Counted from the stretch's first letter, positions 7,797 to 16,694 are shown. The stretch: DNA of 42,755 nucleotides from Clostridia bacterium (GCA_017397315.1 JAFQJA010000021.1:1-42755); one strand, 5' to 3'. Numbers and translations: made by a program. Notes: generated from the letters alone by a model not told the origin.

Positions 7797-7825
7797 ATTA
7801 TACATAATAAAATAATTAATGTCAA
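7797..7825 (-). promoter_or_regulatory. Promoter of the SDR gene
   Basis: On the minus strand TTGACA (7820-7825), 17-base spacer, TATAAT (7797-7802): perfect consensus. The expected start point (about 7790) is the outer edge of the repeat copy. Confidence 0.85.
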
Positions 7826-7829
7826 TCTA

Positions 7830-7858
7830 TTGTAATTTCTCAACAAAAGTGCTAAACT
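7830..7858 (+). promoter_or_regulatory. Possible promoter of hydG
   Basis: TTGTAA (7830-7835), 17-base spacer, TAAACT (7853-7858). The match is weak; the site is supported mainly by its position 24 bases before hydG. Confidence 0.35.
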
Positions 7859-7881
7859 AATATAGTTGGGGAGGAATTTTG

Positions 7882-9300
7882 ATGTATAACAGCAAATCGA
7901 AAAAAGCGGAAGAATTTATTTCTGACGAGGAAATATTAAAAACTCTGAAAACAGCCAAAGTGCTGTCGAAAAATAATGATTATTTAAAAGAAATATTAAA
8001 TAAAGCAAGAGCGTGTAACGGAATTGACTATGCAGAAGCCACGGCACTTCTTTTATGCGACGATGAAGAAATAATTAAAGAAATTTACGAAATTGCTCAT
8101 AACATAAAGCAAAAAATATACGGCAACAGAATTGTTATGTTTGCACCGCTTTATCTTTCTAACTATTGTGTAAACGGTTGCCTTTACTGTTCGTACCATC
8201 ACAACAACACCTGTATTAAAAGAAAGAGACTCACTCAGGAAGAAATTGCAAAAGAAGTAACGGCGTTGCAGGATATGGGACACAAACGACTTGCTCTGGA
8301 AGCAGGAGAAGACCCTGAAAACTGCCCTATCGAGTATATTTTAGAAAGCATAAAAACCGTATATTCCACAAAACACAAAAACGGTTCTATAAGGCGTGTC
8401 AACATAAATATTGCTGCCACTACTGTAGAAAATTACAGAAAACTAAAAGAAGCAGAAATCGGAACATATATACTGTTTCAGGAAACATATCACAAACCCA
8501 CTTATGAAAGACTTCACCCCACAGGCCCTAAACACAATTATGCATATCACACAGAGGCAATGGACAGGGCAATGGAGGGTGGCATTGACGATGTTGGTAT
8601 CGGTGCATTATTCGGACTTTATAATTACCAGTACGACTTTGTAGGTCTGCTTCTTCATGCAAAACATTTAGAAGACACATTTGGCGTAGGGCCTCATACA
8701 ATAAGCGTTCCGAGAATTTGCCCTGCGGAAAATGTTGACTTGTCAATTTTTCACGACACCATTTCTGACGAAACCTTCAAGAAAATAGTTTCAATTTTAA
8801 GAATTGCAGTGCCATATACAGGGATAATAGTATCCACCAGAGAGTCAAAATCGACAAGACGCGAAGTATTAAAATTAGGCGTTTCTCAAATAAGCGGAGG
8901 CTCTGTTACGGGAGTTGGCGGTTACGCCAAAAACCGGGACGAAGATGAAGGGACACCACAATTTGATGTAACAGACACAAGACCGCTTGACGAAGTTGTA
9001 AGGTGGCTTTGCGAAGAAGGATATGTCCCCAGTTTTTGCACCGCTTGTTACAGGCAGGGCAGAACGGGCGACAGATTTATGAGCTTTGCTAAAAGCGGTG
9101 AAATTTGCAACTACTGTCAGCCAAACGCTCTTCTCACTCTTAAGGAATACCAACTAGATTACGCAAACGACAAAACAAAACGCGCTATCCAGAATGTATG
9201 GGACAAAGAAATAGAAAGAGTGGCACGGCCCGATGTTAAAGAAAAAACTCTTGAAATGACTAAGGAAATTGAAAAAGGAAACAGAGATTTTCGTTTCTAA
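7882..9300 (+). CDS. hydG: [FeFe]-hydrogenase maturase HydG (radical SAM tyrosine lyase)
   Basis: HydG splits tyrosine with S-adenosylmethionine chemistry to make the CO and cyanide ligands of the hydrogenase H-cluster. The 472-residue protein has the radical SAM cysteines C96, C100 and C103 (CVNGCLYC), and the C-terminal HydG-specific motif C386-x2-C389-x22-C412 that holds the second, unusual iron cluster. That second motif separates HydG from the related ThiH and HydE. The ATG at 7882 follows GGGGAGGAA at about 7 bases. hydF starts 13 bases after the stop, so they form an operon. No hydE and no hydrogenase gene lies in this window; they must be elsewhere. Confidence 0.95.
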   Translation: MYNSKSKKAEEFISDEEILKTLKTAKVLSKNNDYLKEILNKARACNGIDYAEATALLLCDDEEIIKEIYEIAHNIKQKIYGNRIVMFAPLYLSNYCVNGCLYCSYHHNNTCIKRKRLTQEEIAKEVTALQDMGHKRLALEAGEDPENCPIEYILESIKTVYSTKHKNGSIRRVNINIAATTVENYRKLKEAEIGTYILFQETYHKPTYERLHPTGPKHNYAYHTEAMDRAMEGGIDDVGIGALFGLYNYQYDFVGLLLHAKHLEDTFGVGPHTISVPRICPAENVDLSIFHDTISDETFKKIVSILRIAVPYTGIIVSTRESKSTRREVLKLGVSQISGGSVTGVGGYAKNRDEDEGTPQFDVTDTRPLDEVVRWLCEEGYVPSFCTACYRQGRTGDRFMSFAKSGEICNYCQPNALLTLKEYQLDYANDKTKRAIQNVWDKEIERVARPDVKEKTLEMTKEIEKGNRDFRF

Positions 9301-9313
9301 TTGCGGAGGGAAT

Positions 9314-10495
9314 ATGAATACAACACCAAATGCAAACAGACTGCACATAGGGGTATTCGGTAAATGTAACTGCGGTAAATCATCCCTTATTAATGTTATA
9401 TCCAATCAGGCATCTGCTATAGTGTCTGACACAAAAGGCACCACCACAGATCCTGTTTTTAAAGCTATGGAAATACACCCCATTGGTCCTTGCGTATTGA
9501 TTGATACTCCGGGATTTGACGACACTACAGCACTTGGGAAATTAAGGGTAGAGGCTTCAAAAAACGCAACTGACAGAAAAGATATTGCCATAATGGTTTT
9601 TTGCGACACCGATTTCGAACACGAAAAACAATGGCTTGAAATTTTTAGACAAAAGAATATACCTGCTGTTGCAGTTATTAACAAAGCAGACATTATAGAC
9701 AGTGAATATATTAAAAACAAAATACTTCAGGAATTAAATCTTAATGCAATTACAGTAAGTGCATTAAATAAAACAGGAATACAAGAACTAAAAGAAGCAC
9801 TTGTGCGGTTAGTACCTGAAGACTACGAGATTAAAAGCATTACCTCACACCTTGTAAATCAAGATGATGTAGTGTTGCTTGTTATGCCTCAGGATATACA
9901 GGCTCCGAAAGGACGCTTGATATTGCCTCAGGTTCAGACTATAAGGGATTTATTAGACAACAAGTGCATTGTTGTAAGCACTACTACAGACCAACTAGAA
10001 AAAGCACTTCTTAGTCTCTGTAAGTCTCCCAAACTTATAATTACTGACTCACAGGTTTTCGATACGGTTTACAACAAAAAGCCGCAAGACAGTATTCTCA
10101 CTTCATTTTCCGCCCTGTTTGCACGGTATAAAGGGGACATTGACATTTATGTCTCCGGTGCAGAAAAAATATTGGAATTAAAGGAAACAGACACCGTCTT
10201 AATTGCTGAAGCCTGTTCCCACAATGCTTTAGACGGCGATATAGGCAGAGAAAAAATACCTGCCATGTTACGAAAGATTGCAGGTGAAAAACTAAATGTT
10301 GAAATAGTTTCGGGAGTAGACTTTCCAAAGGATCTTTCGAAATATTCACTTATTATTCACTGCGGAGGGTGTATGTTTAACAGAAAATATATATTAAGCA
10401 GAATAGAAAAAGCAGTCCAACAAAATATACCCATTACCAATTACGGCATTGCGATTGCAAAAATCAAAGGAATTCTTAATAAAATTAGTTACTAA
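9314..10495 (+). CDS. hydF: [FeFe]-hydrogenase maturation GTPase HydF
   Basis: HydF is the scaffold on which the 2Fe subcluster is assembled before transfer to the hydrogenase. The 393-residue protein has an N-terminal Era-like GTPase domain with P-loop GKCNCGKS (residues 16-23), G3 DTPG, G4 NKAD and G5 SAL. A dimerisation domain follows, then the C-terminal cluster-binding motif C301-x-H303 ... H349-C350-x2-C353 (HCGGC). The ATG at 9314 is fixed by GGAGGG (9304-9309) 4 bases upstream. It is the second gene of the hydG operon. Confidence 0.95.
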   Translation: MNTTPNANRLHIGVFGKCNCGKSSLINVISNQASAIVSDTKGTTTDPVFKAMEIHPIGPCVLIDTPGFDDTTALGKLRVEASKNATDRKDIAIMVFCDTDFEHEKQWLEIFRQKNIPAVAVINKADIIDSEYIKNKILQELNLNAITVSALNKTGIQELKEALVRLVPEDYEIKSITSHLVNQDDVVLLVMPQDIQAPKGRLILPQVQTIRDLLDNKCIVVSTTTDQLEKALLSLCKSPKLIITDSQVFDTVYNKKPQDSILTSFSALFARYKGDIDIYVSGAEKILELKETDTVLIAEACSHNALDGDIGREKIPAMLRKIAGEKLNVEIVSGVDFPKDLSKYSLIIHCGGCMFNRKYILSRIEKAVQQNIPITNYGIAIAKIKGILNKISY

Positions 10496-10501
10496 AAACA
10501 C

Positions 10502-10530
10502 TTGAAAATAATGATATATTGTTATATAAT
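10502..10530 (+). promoter_or_regulatory. Promoter of the murA operon
   Basis: TTGAAA (10502-10507), 17-base spacer, TATAAT (10525-10530). GGGGAGGG follows at 10549-10556. Confidence 0.8.
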
Positions 10531-10564
10531 ATTATGGTAGACAAATCCGGGGAGGGTGAATTCT

Positions 10565-11860
10565 TTGGATAAATTTGTAATTATAGGCGGAAAACCATTA
10601 AACGGCGAGGTTACAATAGCAGGTGCAAAAAATGCTGCTGTTGCAGTTATACCTGCTGCACTATTGGTCGAAGGCGTTAGTATAATCGAAAATGTGCCAG
10701 ACATAACTGATGTTAAAGTTTTACTAAATATTATGACCAGTCTTGGTGCAAAAATAGAAAAACTTGATTGCCATACACTAAAAATTGACTGTACCAATTT
10801 AACAAGCTACTGCGCTCCTGAAAATTTAGTCGCAGAGATGCGTGCTTCTTATTATTTAATCGGTGCATTACTTGGCAGATTTAACCGTGCTGAGGTTGCT
10901 ATGCCGGGAGGATGTAATTTCGGCGTTCGCCCCATAGACCAGCACATAAAAGGTTTTGAAGCGTTAGGTGCTCGGGTTAAAATTAATAGAGGCGTAATTG
11001 ATGCAAAAACTGATAATTTAACAGGTGCACATATTTATATGGATATTGTTTCAGTAGGTGCTACCATTAATACAATTTTAGCATCTGTACGGGCAAAAGG
11101 GATTACAATAATTGAAAACGCTGCAAAAGAGCCCCATGTAGTTGACCTTGCAAATTTCTTAAACGCAATGGGTGCTTCTGTCAAAGGTGCGGGCACAGAC
11201 ACAATTAAAATAAAAGGTGTGGAAAAACTTTGCGGGGGTACATACTCTATCATTCCTGATCAAATAGAAGCAGGAACATTTATGATTGCAGCCGCCGCTA
11301 CTTGTGGTGATGTACTTATTAAAAATGTAATTCCGAAGCATTTAGAAAGTATATCTGCCAAACTTTCGGAAATGAATGTTGAAGTTACTGAATATGATGA
11401 CAGCGTTCGTGTTAAAAGAACAAATCCTTTAAAAAGAGCAAATATTAAAACATTACCGTATCCCGGCTTTCCCACAGATATGCAACCTCAGGCTGTCGTG
11501 CTCTTATCTCTCGCAGAAGGCACATCTGTCATTACAGAAAGTGTATGGGAAAACAGGTTCCAGTATGTAGATGAACTTCGTAAAATGGGAGTAAAAGTTA
11601 CTGTTGACGGCAGAAATGCTATAATTGAGGGAATTAAAGGTTTTACAGGTGCCCCCATAAAAGCAACCGACCTTCGTGCAGGTGCCTCTATGGTAATTGC
11701 AGCATTAGCAGCCAACGGAGTATCAGAAATCAGCAATTTGAAATATATTGACAGAGGTTACGAAGACTTTGAAAATAAACTTAAAAATCTTGGTGCACAA
11801 ATCACAAGAAAAACCCAAAGTGATGAAGCACCCGATTCTGTAAGCGGAGAAGTAATATGA
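10565..11860 (+). CDS. murA: UDP-N-acetylglucosamine 1-carboxyvinyltransferase MurA
   Basis: First committed step of peptidoglycan synthesis: transfer of enolpyruvate from PEP to UDP-GlcNAc in the cytosol. The 431-residue protein has the EPSP-synthase fold, K22-N23 in GAKNAAV, and the fosfomycin-target cysteine C117 in [15 protein letters not shown]. The TTG at 10565 is chosen because GGGGAGGG ends 8 bases upstream; the GTG at 10556 overlaps that ribosome site and cannot use it. The stop overlaps the next gene by ATGA, so the downstream metallo-hydrolase is translationally coupled. Many Firmicutes have two MurA copies; whether a second exists cannot be seen here. Confidence 0.95.
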   Translation: MDKFVIIGGKPLNGEVTIAGAKNAAVAVIPAALLVEGVSIIENVPDITDVKVLLNIMTSLGAKIEKLDCHTLKIDCTNLTSYCAPENLVAEMRASYYLIGALLGRFNRAEVAMPGGCNFGVRPIDQHIKGFEALGARVKINRGVIDAKTDNLTGAHIYMDIVSVGATINTILASVRAKGITIIENAAKEPHVVDLANFLNAMGASVKGAGTDTIKIKGVEKLCGGTYSIIPDQIEAGTFMIAAAATCGDVLIKNVIPKHLESISAKLSEMNVEVTEYDDSVRVKRTNPLKRANIKTLPYPGFPTDMQPQAVVLLSLAEGTSVITESVWENRFQYVDELRKMGVKVTVDGRNAIIEGIKGFTGAPIKATDLRAGASMVIAALAANGVSEISNLKYIDRGYEDFENKLKNLGAQITRKTQSDEAPDSVSGEVI

Positions 11861-12636
11861 TATTTCGCACATTAGTAAGCGGCAGCAGTGGTAACGCCAT
11901 TCTGTTTTCAGATGACAAAACAAATATTTTAATTGACTGTGGTATAAGCGCTAAACGGCTTATACCATTGCTATGTCAGGCGGGAATTCCTGCACAGGAC
12001 CTGGATTACATTTTGGTTACCCATGAGCATACCGACCACTGCACAGGCGTAGGTGTACTGTCCAGAAAATTTAACATTCCGGTTATTGCAAGCGTTGGCA
12101 CCTGGCAGGGTATGAATGTCGGAAGAATAAATCCGCAAAATATTATATCTTTCCAAAATTATGACAGTTTTAATATTGGCAGTGTTTTAATTACACCGTT
12201 CGAAATACCACACGATGCAAATTTGCCAACAGGATATGTCATACAATCAAAAGAGAAGAGATTTGCAGTTGCTACAGATATGGGACATGTTACAAAAAAT
12301 GTTGCAGACACCATAAAAGGTTGTAATTCCGTAATTCTTGAGGCTAATTACGACGAAAAAATGCTTATTAACGGAAGTTATCCTATTAGCCTTATAAACA
12401 GAATTGGCGGTAAGTTGGGGCATCTTTCCAACAATGAAACAGCAAGATTTGCTTCGTATTTATTTAAAAATGGTACCGAAAAAATCATACTTGGTCATTT
12501 AAGTGATGAAAACAATACACCTAAAACCGCTTTTGATACCGTGGCAGCAATAATTGAAAAAGACGGAACAGTATTAGACAAAAAAGAAATGCTCACTGTA
12601 GCACCAAGGTATGAAATAAGTATAAATGCAGGTTGA
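11857..12636 (+). CDS. MBL-fold metallo-hydrolase, YycJ/WalJ-like
   Basis: A 259-residue metallo-beta-lactamase fold protein with the metal motif H56-E-H58-T-D60-H61, the N-terminal SGSSGNAIL typical of the YycJ branch, and later metal-binding positions in DMGHV and LGHLS. YycJ-type proteins are predicted nucleases linked to DNA replication or repair and cell-wall control in Firmicutes. Here the gene lies between murA and rlmH; a yycJ-rlmH neighbourhood is common in the phylum. It overlaps murA by four bases and is followed 3 bases later by rlmH. Confidence 0.85.
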   Translation: MIFRTLVSGSSGNAILFSDDKTNILIDCGISAKRLIPLLCQAGIPAQDLDYILVTHEHTDHCTGVGVLSRKFNIPVIASVGTWQGMNVGRINPQNIISFQNYDSFNIGSVLITPFEIPHDANLPTGYVIQSKEKRFAVATDMGHVTKNVADTIKGCNSVILEANYDEKMLINGSYPISLINRIGGKLGHLSNNETARFASYLFKNGTEKIILGHLSDENNTPKTAFDTVAAIIEKDGTVLDKKEMLTVAPRYEISINAG

Positions 12637-12639
12637 ATT

Positions 12640-13092
12640 ATGATTACAATAGAAATTATCGCAGTAGGAAAAATCAAAGAAAAATATTTTAAGGATGCAA
12701 TAAACGAGTACCATAAAAGGTTGTCTCGCTATTGTCGATTTATTATAACGGAAATTCCTGATTTCCCCGATAACGAAGACAGCATTGTTAAAGAGGCTCA
12801 ATTAATACTGCCCAAAATTAAAGGAACTTGTGTTCCGTTATGTATTGAGGGAACCCCGTTGGACAGTATCGGACTGGCAAACTTTATAAAAGATGAAGCT
12901 TTATCCGGGGGCTCTCATATTTCTTTTATAATCGGCGGGAGCAACGGTCTGCACAATGATGTTAAAAAAGCAGGAAAACTAAAACTTTCATTCTCTAAAA
13001 TGACATTCCCTCACCAGCTCATGAGAGTAATTCTTACAGAACAAATATACAGAGCCTTTAAAATTATAAATAATGAAAATTATCATAAATGA
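12640..13092 (+). CDS. rlmH: 23S rRNA pseudouridine-1915 N3-methyltransferase RlmH
   Basis: RlmH methylates pseudouridine 1915 in helix 69 of 23S rRNA on the assembled 70S ribosome. The 150-residue protein is close to the usual 155-160 and shows the SPOUT-fold end typical of the family: IGGSNGLH (SAM-binding loop), the LSFSKMTFPHQLMRVILTEQ region and the C-terminal YRA-FKIINNENYHK, which reaches the active site. It starts 3 bases after the metallo-hydrolase stop. A terminator stem starts within its last codons. Confidence 0.94.
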   Translation: MITIEIIAVGKIKEKYFKDAINEYHKRLSRYCRFIITEIPDFPDNEDSIVKEAQLILPKIKGTCVPLCIEGTPLDSIGLANFIKDEALSGGSHISFIIGGSNGLHNDVKKAGKLKLSFSKMTFPHQLMRVILTEQIYRAFKIINNENYHK

Positions 13093-13119
13093 GACAAAGA
13101 TTACATTTGTCTCATTTTT
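13087..13119. terminator. Bidirectional terminator between rlmH and the XRE gene
   Basis: A 12-bp stem AAATGAGACAAA/TTTGTCTCATTT with the 7-base loop GATTACA. A T run follows on the plus strand and an A/T-rich tract flanks the other side. The stem includes the rlmH stop codon and overlaps the 3' end of the convergent XRE gene. Confidence 0.8.
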
Positions 13120-13435
13120 CTTTATCCAAATGACAATCAACAACAGCATTGACACACTTAACAGCAGTTTTGTCAAGAATCCTGTACTTAAAAACAAGTT
13201 TTATCTCCTCGTCTGATAATTTTATAAAGTCCTTTGGATTGTCGCTTACAAAATAATTAATATTAACACCAAATACAGATGCTATTGACATAAGCACATC
13301 AAGGTCTGTTTTATTGCTGTCCCGTTTTTTCATACTGTAAATGGTAGATACAGGGACACCACTAAGCCGCGATAGTTCAGCGTCAGTCATATTACTAATT
13401 TCCAACAATGATTTTAATTTACTATATATACCCAC
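13112..13435 (-). CDS. XRE family helix-turn-helix repressor
   Basis: A 107-residue protein with a Cro/C1-type helix-turn-helix at residues 5-60 (MTDAELSRLSGVPVSTIYSM, then NKTDLDVLMSIASVFGVNINYF) and a short helical C-terminal part. The GTG at 13435 is chosen because GGAGG lies 7 bases upstream. Its own promoter contains a palindrome over the -10 box, which suggests autorepression. It is divergent from a gene for a sigma-like protein, the usual arrangement of a phage-type switch, but no other phage gene is present. Confidence 0.85.
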   Translation of the reverse strand: MGIYSKLKSLLEISNMTDAELSRLSGVPVSTIYSMKKRDSNKTDLDVLMSIASVFGVNINYFVSDNPKDFIKLSDEEIKLVFKYRILDKTAVKCVNAVVDCHLDKEK

Positions 13436-13451
13436 AACAACACCTCCTAAT

Positions 13452-13487
13452 ATGGTATATTTTACCATTTTTTCTATTTTTAGTCAA
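13452..13487 (-). promoter_or_regulatory. Promoter and likely operator of the XRE gene
   Basis: On the minus strand TTGACT (13482-13487), 17-base spacer, TAAAAT (13459-13464). The inverted repeat ATGGTA-5-TACCAT (13452-13468) covers the -10 box, as expected for an autoregulatory operator. Protein binding is inferred, not shown. Confidence 0.7.
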
Positions 13488-13516
13488 TATTTTATTTGTT
13501 TTTCCATTTTTTGGTA

Positions 13517-13571
13517 TTGACAAAACACTCAATTGCGTGTATAATATTGGTAAATAATTCCAATTGAGTGA
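13517..13571 (+). promoter_or_regulatory. Promoter with flanking inverted repeat for the sigma-like gene
   Basis: TTGACA (13517-13522), 17-base spacer, TATAAT (13540-13545): perfect consensus. A perfect 10-bp inverted repeat, CACTCAATTG (13526-13535) and CAATTGAGTG (13562-13571), has one half in the spacer and the other in the early transcript. It could be an operator or, less likely, a leader hairpin. Confidence 0.75.
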
Positions 13572-13596
13572 TTTTATGGAAAGGAAGTTTTGAAAA

Positions 13597-14067
13597 ATGA
13601 CTAAAGAAGAGCAAAAGCAAATTCGCAAATGGTTAAGTTCTTACCGAATTTTAAAAAGGACTGTTCAGCTAAAAGAAAAACATCTCGAGGATTTTATTTC
13701 GATAATGTATAATCCTATAAAACAAACAATTGTAAAGACTGTATCGGCAAAGGACTGGGAACAGGACATATCCGTTTCAATTATGAATAAAATTGAAAAA
13801 ATTTATTTAGAAATAATTGAGGATTTAAAACAGGACCTTGTTAATATGAAACAACAGATGCAGGAAATTTTCGATGTCATTAACAGCCTTAACAATTATG
13901 AAAGAAGCGTATGTTTTAACAGATATATTTTGGGTTGCAGTTGGAATGATATTGCTGCTCAGATAGGCTACGAGGTTCGTCAATGCCAACGATTTGACCT
14001 GAGTGCTATAAGAAACATTGCGAAAAACTACAGCGGTAACTTTTATGATGTAATAAATAAATATTAA
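13597..14067 (+). CDS. Phage-type regulator with sigma-70 region 4-like domain
   Basis: A 156-residue protein with an N-terminal helical part, a coiled-coil-prone centre (about residues 65-95) and a C-terminal helix-turn-helix resembling sigma factor region 4: YERSVCFNRYILGCSWNDIA, then the recognition helix region with RQCQRF. This layout resembles small ArpU/DUF1492-type regulators found in Firmicute prophages and integrative elements. AAGGAAG lies before the ATG at 13597. Divergent from an XRE repressor, each with operator-like repeats. The target genes are unknown and nothing around it is clearly phage; it may be a domesticated remnant. Confidence 0.55.
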   Translation: MTKEEQKQIRKWLSSYRILKRTVQLKEKHLEDFISIMYNPIKQTIVKTVSAKDWEQDISVSIMNKIEKIYLEIIEDLKQDLVNMKQQMQEIFDVINSLNNYERSVCFNRYILGCSWNDIAAQIGYEVRQCQRFDLSAIRNIAKNYSGNFYDVINKY

Positions 14068-14084
14068 ACTATTTTAAAAAAGTG

Positions 14085-14113
14085 TTGATTTTTTATATAA
14101 AGTGTTGTATATT
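14085..14113 (+). promoter_or_regulatory. Promoter of the glycosyltransferase gene
   Basis: TTGATT (14085-14090), 17-base spacer, TATATT (14108-14113). The octamer AAGTGTTG occurs twice, at 14080-14087 and 14100-14107, 20 bases apart, overlapping the promoter; it may be a binding site. Confidence 0.5.
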
Positions 14114-14164
14114 AATTATGTATGGATATTTTTATACTTTTTATGAAAGGAAAGTGTTAAATTC

Positions 14165-15403
14165 ATGGAAGACATATCTGTAATAATGATTATCAACTAT
14201 GTATTTCAATTTATTTTTCTGATGCTTGGCGCATATTACTTTGTTATTTCTGTTTTCAGTTTTATTCCCAAACGCGAAAAGAAACTGGAGGAAATAATAG
14301 AGCGAGATTATGCCGTTGTTGTTGCTGCCCACAATGAAGAAAAAGTAATTGAAAATTTAATTTACAGTCTTAAAAAGCAACACTATCCTAAAGATAAATA
14401 TGAGATATTTTTAATTGCCGACAACTGCACTGATAACACTGCAGATGTTGCAAGAAAAGCAGGAGCTACTGTTTTTGAGAGAACAGATACAGAGTGCCGT
14501 GGTAAAGGCTTTGCTCTTGATTGGATGTTTGATAAAATCTATGCAATGGAACGAAAATTCGATTCAATTATTGTATTTGATGCTGATAACCTTGTTCACT
14601 TTGATTTTCTTAAAAACATCAACATTCAGCATAACAGAGGACACAAAGTTGTTCAGGGATACATAGACAGTAAAAACCCCGGCGATTCCTGGATTTCCTA
14701 CTCCTACTCCATTGCCTTTTGGTCTGTTAATAAACTGTTCCAGCAATCAAGATATAATTTAGGTCTGGGCTGTCAGCTTTGCGGAACCGGTTTCTCTGTC
14801 GATTTATCAGTATTAAAAGAAATTGGCTGGGGTGCTACATGCCTTACAGAAGATATGGAATTTACAATGAAACTTTCACTTAATGACATAAAAGTTTCGT
14901 GGGCAAATGATGCGATAGTATATGACGAAAAACCCCTTACAATGTCTCAGTCGTGGAAACAAAGAGTAAGATGGATGCAAGGCCATGCTGATGTTGCAGG
15001 CAGATTTTGTTTGAAATTGTTTAAAAAATCATTTAAAGAACGCAGACTTGCACCTTTTGATTGTGCCATTTACCTGCTTCAGCCTTTAAGAATAATAACA
15101 AACGGTATGATTACTGTTATGGCATGGATACAGGCAATATTCCCCGAGAGTAATTTGGTTTTATATGGACTTGTTCCCCAAGAAATATGGAACGCTTATG
15201 TCATAATGCAATTTTTATGGTTGCCTTTAGTATTGATAACAGAAAGAAAAGCAGATAAGAAACTTCTTATCCACTACTTCACTTATATGATTTATTCATT
15301 AACCTGGGTACCCATCACAATCGTAGGAATTGCGAAGAAAAACAAAAAAGAATGGTTCCACACCCAGCACACAAGAACAATAAGTATAAACGAAATGGAA
15401 TGA
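14165..15403 (+). CDS. Processive family 2 glycosyltransferase, membrane-bound
   Basis: A 412-residue inverting GT-A glycosyltransferase with an N-terminal membrane helix (about residues 8-33), the catalytic domain, and three or four membrane helices after residue 290. Key residues are D86 (ADNCTDNT), D139-A-D141 (nucleotide-sugar and metal binding), the TED motif at 228-230 and Q266-R-V-R-W270. The last two mark processive synthases of the cellulose/hyaluronan/poly-GlcNAc type. The polymer and sugar donor cannot be assigned. The gene is not in a polysaccharide cluster; a DUF1015 gene follows 6 bases later, probably in the same transcript. Confidence 0.88.
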   Translation: MEDISVIMIINYVFQFIFLMLGAYYFVISVFSFIPKREKKLEEIIERDYAVVVAAHNEEKVIENLIYSLKKQHYPKDKYEIFLIADNCTDNTADVARKAGATVFERTDTECRGKGFALDWMFDKIYAMERKFDSIIVFDADNLVHFDFLKNINIQHNRGHKVVQGYIDSKNPGDSWISYSYSIAFWSVNKLFQQSRYNLGLGCQLCGTGFSVDLSVLKEIGWGATCLTEDMEFTMKLSLNDIKVSWANDAIVYDEKPLTMSQSWKQRVRWMQGHADVAGRFCLKLFKKSFKERRLAPFDCAIYLLQPLRIITNGMITVMAWIQAIFPESNLVLYGLVPQEIWNAYVIMQFLWLPLVLITERKADKKLLIHYFTYMIYSLTWVPITIVGIAKKNKKEWFHTQHTRTISINEME

Positions 15404-15409
15404 TAAACT

Positions 15410-16639
15410 ATGGCCAAAGTCCCTTTTAAAACTGCAGATATATTGTTGCCTCAAAATGCAGATATGACGAAATGGAGTGTCGTTGCATGCGACCAATATA
15501 CATCAGAGCCTAAATATTGGGACCATGTTAAAAATACCGTGGGTACTTCCCCCTCAACTTTCAATATGATTTTTCCTGAGATTTATCTGGAAGACGACGA
15601 CGCCGACATCAGAATTAAAAATATAAACGAAACTATGGAAAAATACTTAAAAGACGGCGTTTTTAAAACATTAAACAACAGCCTCATTTATGTAGAAAGA
15701 AGTGTTTTGTGCGGAAAAATCAGACGCGGTATAGTAGGTTCTGTTGACTTGGAACACTACGACTACAACAAAGGCTCAACATCTTTAATACGAGCAACAG
15801 AAGGCACCGTTTTAGAAAGAATACCCCCAAGAGTTAAGGTGAGAATTAATGCAAGTGTGGAACTACCACACATCATGTTATTAATTGATGACGAAAAAGA
15901 TATAGTATTCAATGCAATTAACAAAGACACCTCCCCTGTTTATGATTTTGACTTAATGTGTAACAGCGGTCATATCAGGGGATATAAAATTGACGGCGAG
16001 CCTGTTATTAACGCATTAACCGAACTATATAATAAGTTAGATGGCGACAATAAACTTCTATTCGCAGTTGGCGACGGAAACCACTCACTGGCAACAGCAA
16101 AAGAATGTTGGGAACAAATAAAAAAAGGTCTGACACAACAACAAATGCTGACCCATCCCGCAAGATTTCCGTTAGTTGAAATTGTAAACATTCACGACAG
16201 TTCATTAGAATTCGAGCCCATTCACAGAGTAGTTTTTGGTTGTAACAGTAAACACCTTTTAGACTCCCTTAAAGAGTATTACAAAGAGTGCAATAATGAT
16301 GGAGTCGGACAAAAAATTACATTTGTTATAAATGGCAATAAAGAAGATATTTACATAGGAGATCCCTCAAGCCAGCTTACCGTCGGTACACTCCAGAATT
16401 TTTTAGATGCTTATATAAAAGACAACAACTGTAAAATAGACTACATTCATGGTGAAGATGTTGTTTTAGAACTTACAAAAGAAACCAACACAATTGGTTT
16501 TCTTCTTCCTCCTATGGGAAAATCAGAACTGTTTCCGACCGTAATAAAAGACGGCTCATTGCCCAGAAAAACCTTTTCAATGGGTGAAGCGTGGGAAAAA
16601 AGATTTTATCTGGAATGTAAAATGATAAAACAAGTGTAA
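15410..16639 (+). CDS. DUF1015 family protein
   Basis: A 409-residue cytosolic protein of the DUF1015 family, recognised by the start VPFKTADILLPQ, the central FAVGDGNHSLATAKECW (about residues 221-238) and the conserved C-terminal KSELFPTVIKDGSLPRKTFS region. The biochemical role is unknown. In many Clostridia the family lies beside serine biosynthesis genes; that is not the case here. It starts 6 bases after the glycosyltransferase stop with only a weak ribosome site, so translation is probably coupled. A strong terminator follows. Confidence 0.85.
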   Translation: MAKVPFKTADILLPQNADMTKWSVVACDQYTSEPKYWDHVKNTVGTSPSTFNMIFPEIYLEDDDADIRIKNINETMEKYLKDGVFKTLNNSLIYVERSVLCGKIRRGIVGSVDLEHYDYNKGSTSLIRATEGTVLERIPPRVKVRINASVELPHIMLLIDDEKDIVFNAINKDTSPVYDFDLMCNSGHIRGYKIDGEPVINALTELYNKLDGDNKLLFAVGDGNHSLATAKECWEQIKKGLTQQQMLTHPARFPLVEIVNIHDSSLEFEPIHRVVFGCNSKHLLDSLKEYYKECNNDGVGQKITFVINGNKEDIYIGDPSSQLTVGTLQNFLDAYIKDNNCKIDYIHGEDVVLELTKETNTIGFLLPPMGKSELFPTVIKDGSLPRKTFSMGEAWEKRFYLECKMIKQV

Positions 16640-16655
16640 TATTTCCTAATCATTT

Positions 16656-16694
16656 AAAAAAAGCCTATATCCGAAACAGGATATAGGCTTTTTT
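16656..16694. terminator. Terminator after the DUF1015 gene
   Basis: The arms AAAAGCCTATATCC and GGATATAGGCTTTT pair perfectly around a 6-base loop, with A and T runs on the two sides. Confidence 0.92.

Noticed and set aside
13112-14067. Intact prophage
   Set aside because: Only two regulatory genes are present; flanks are housekeeping genes and there is no integrase, structural or lysis gene.
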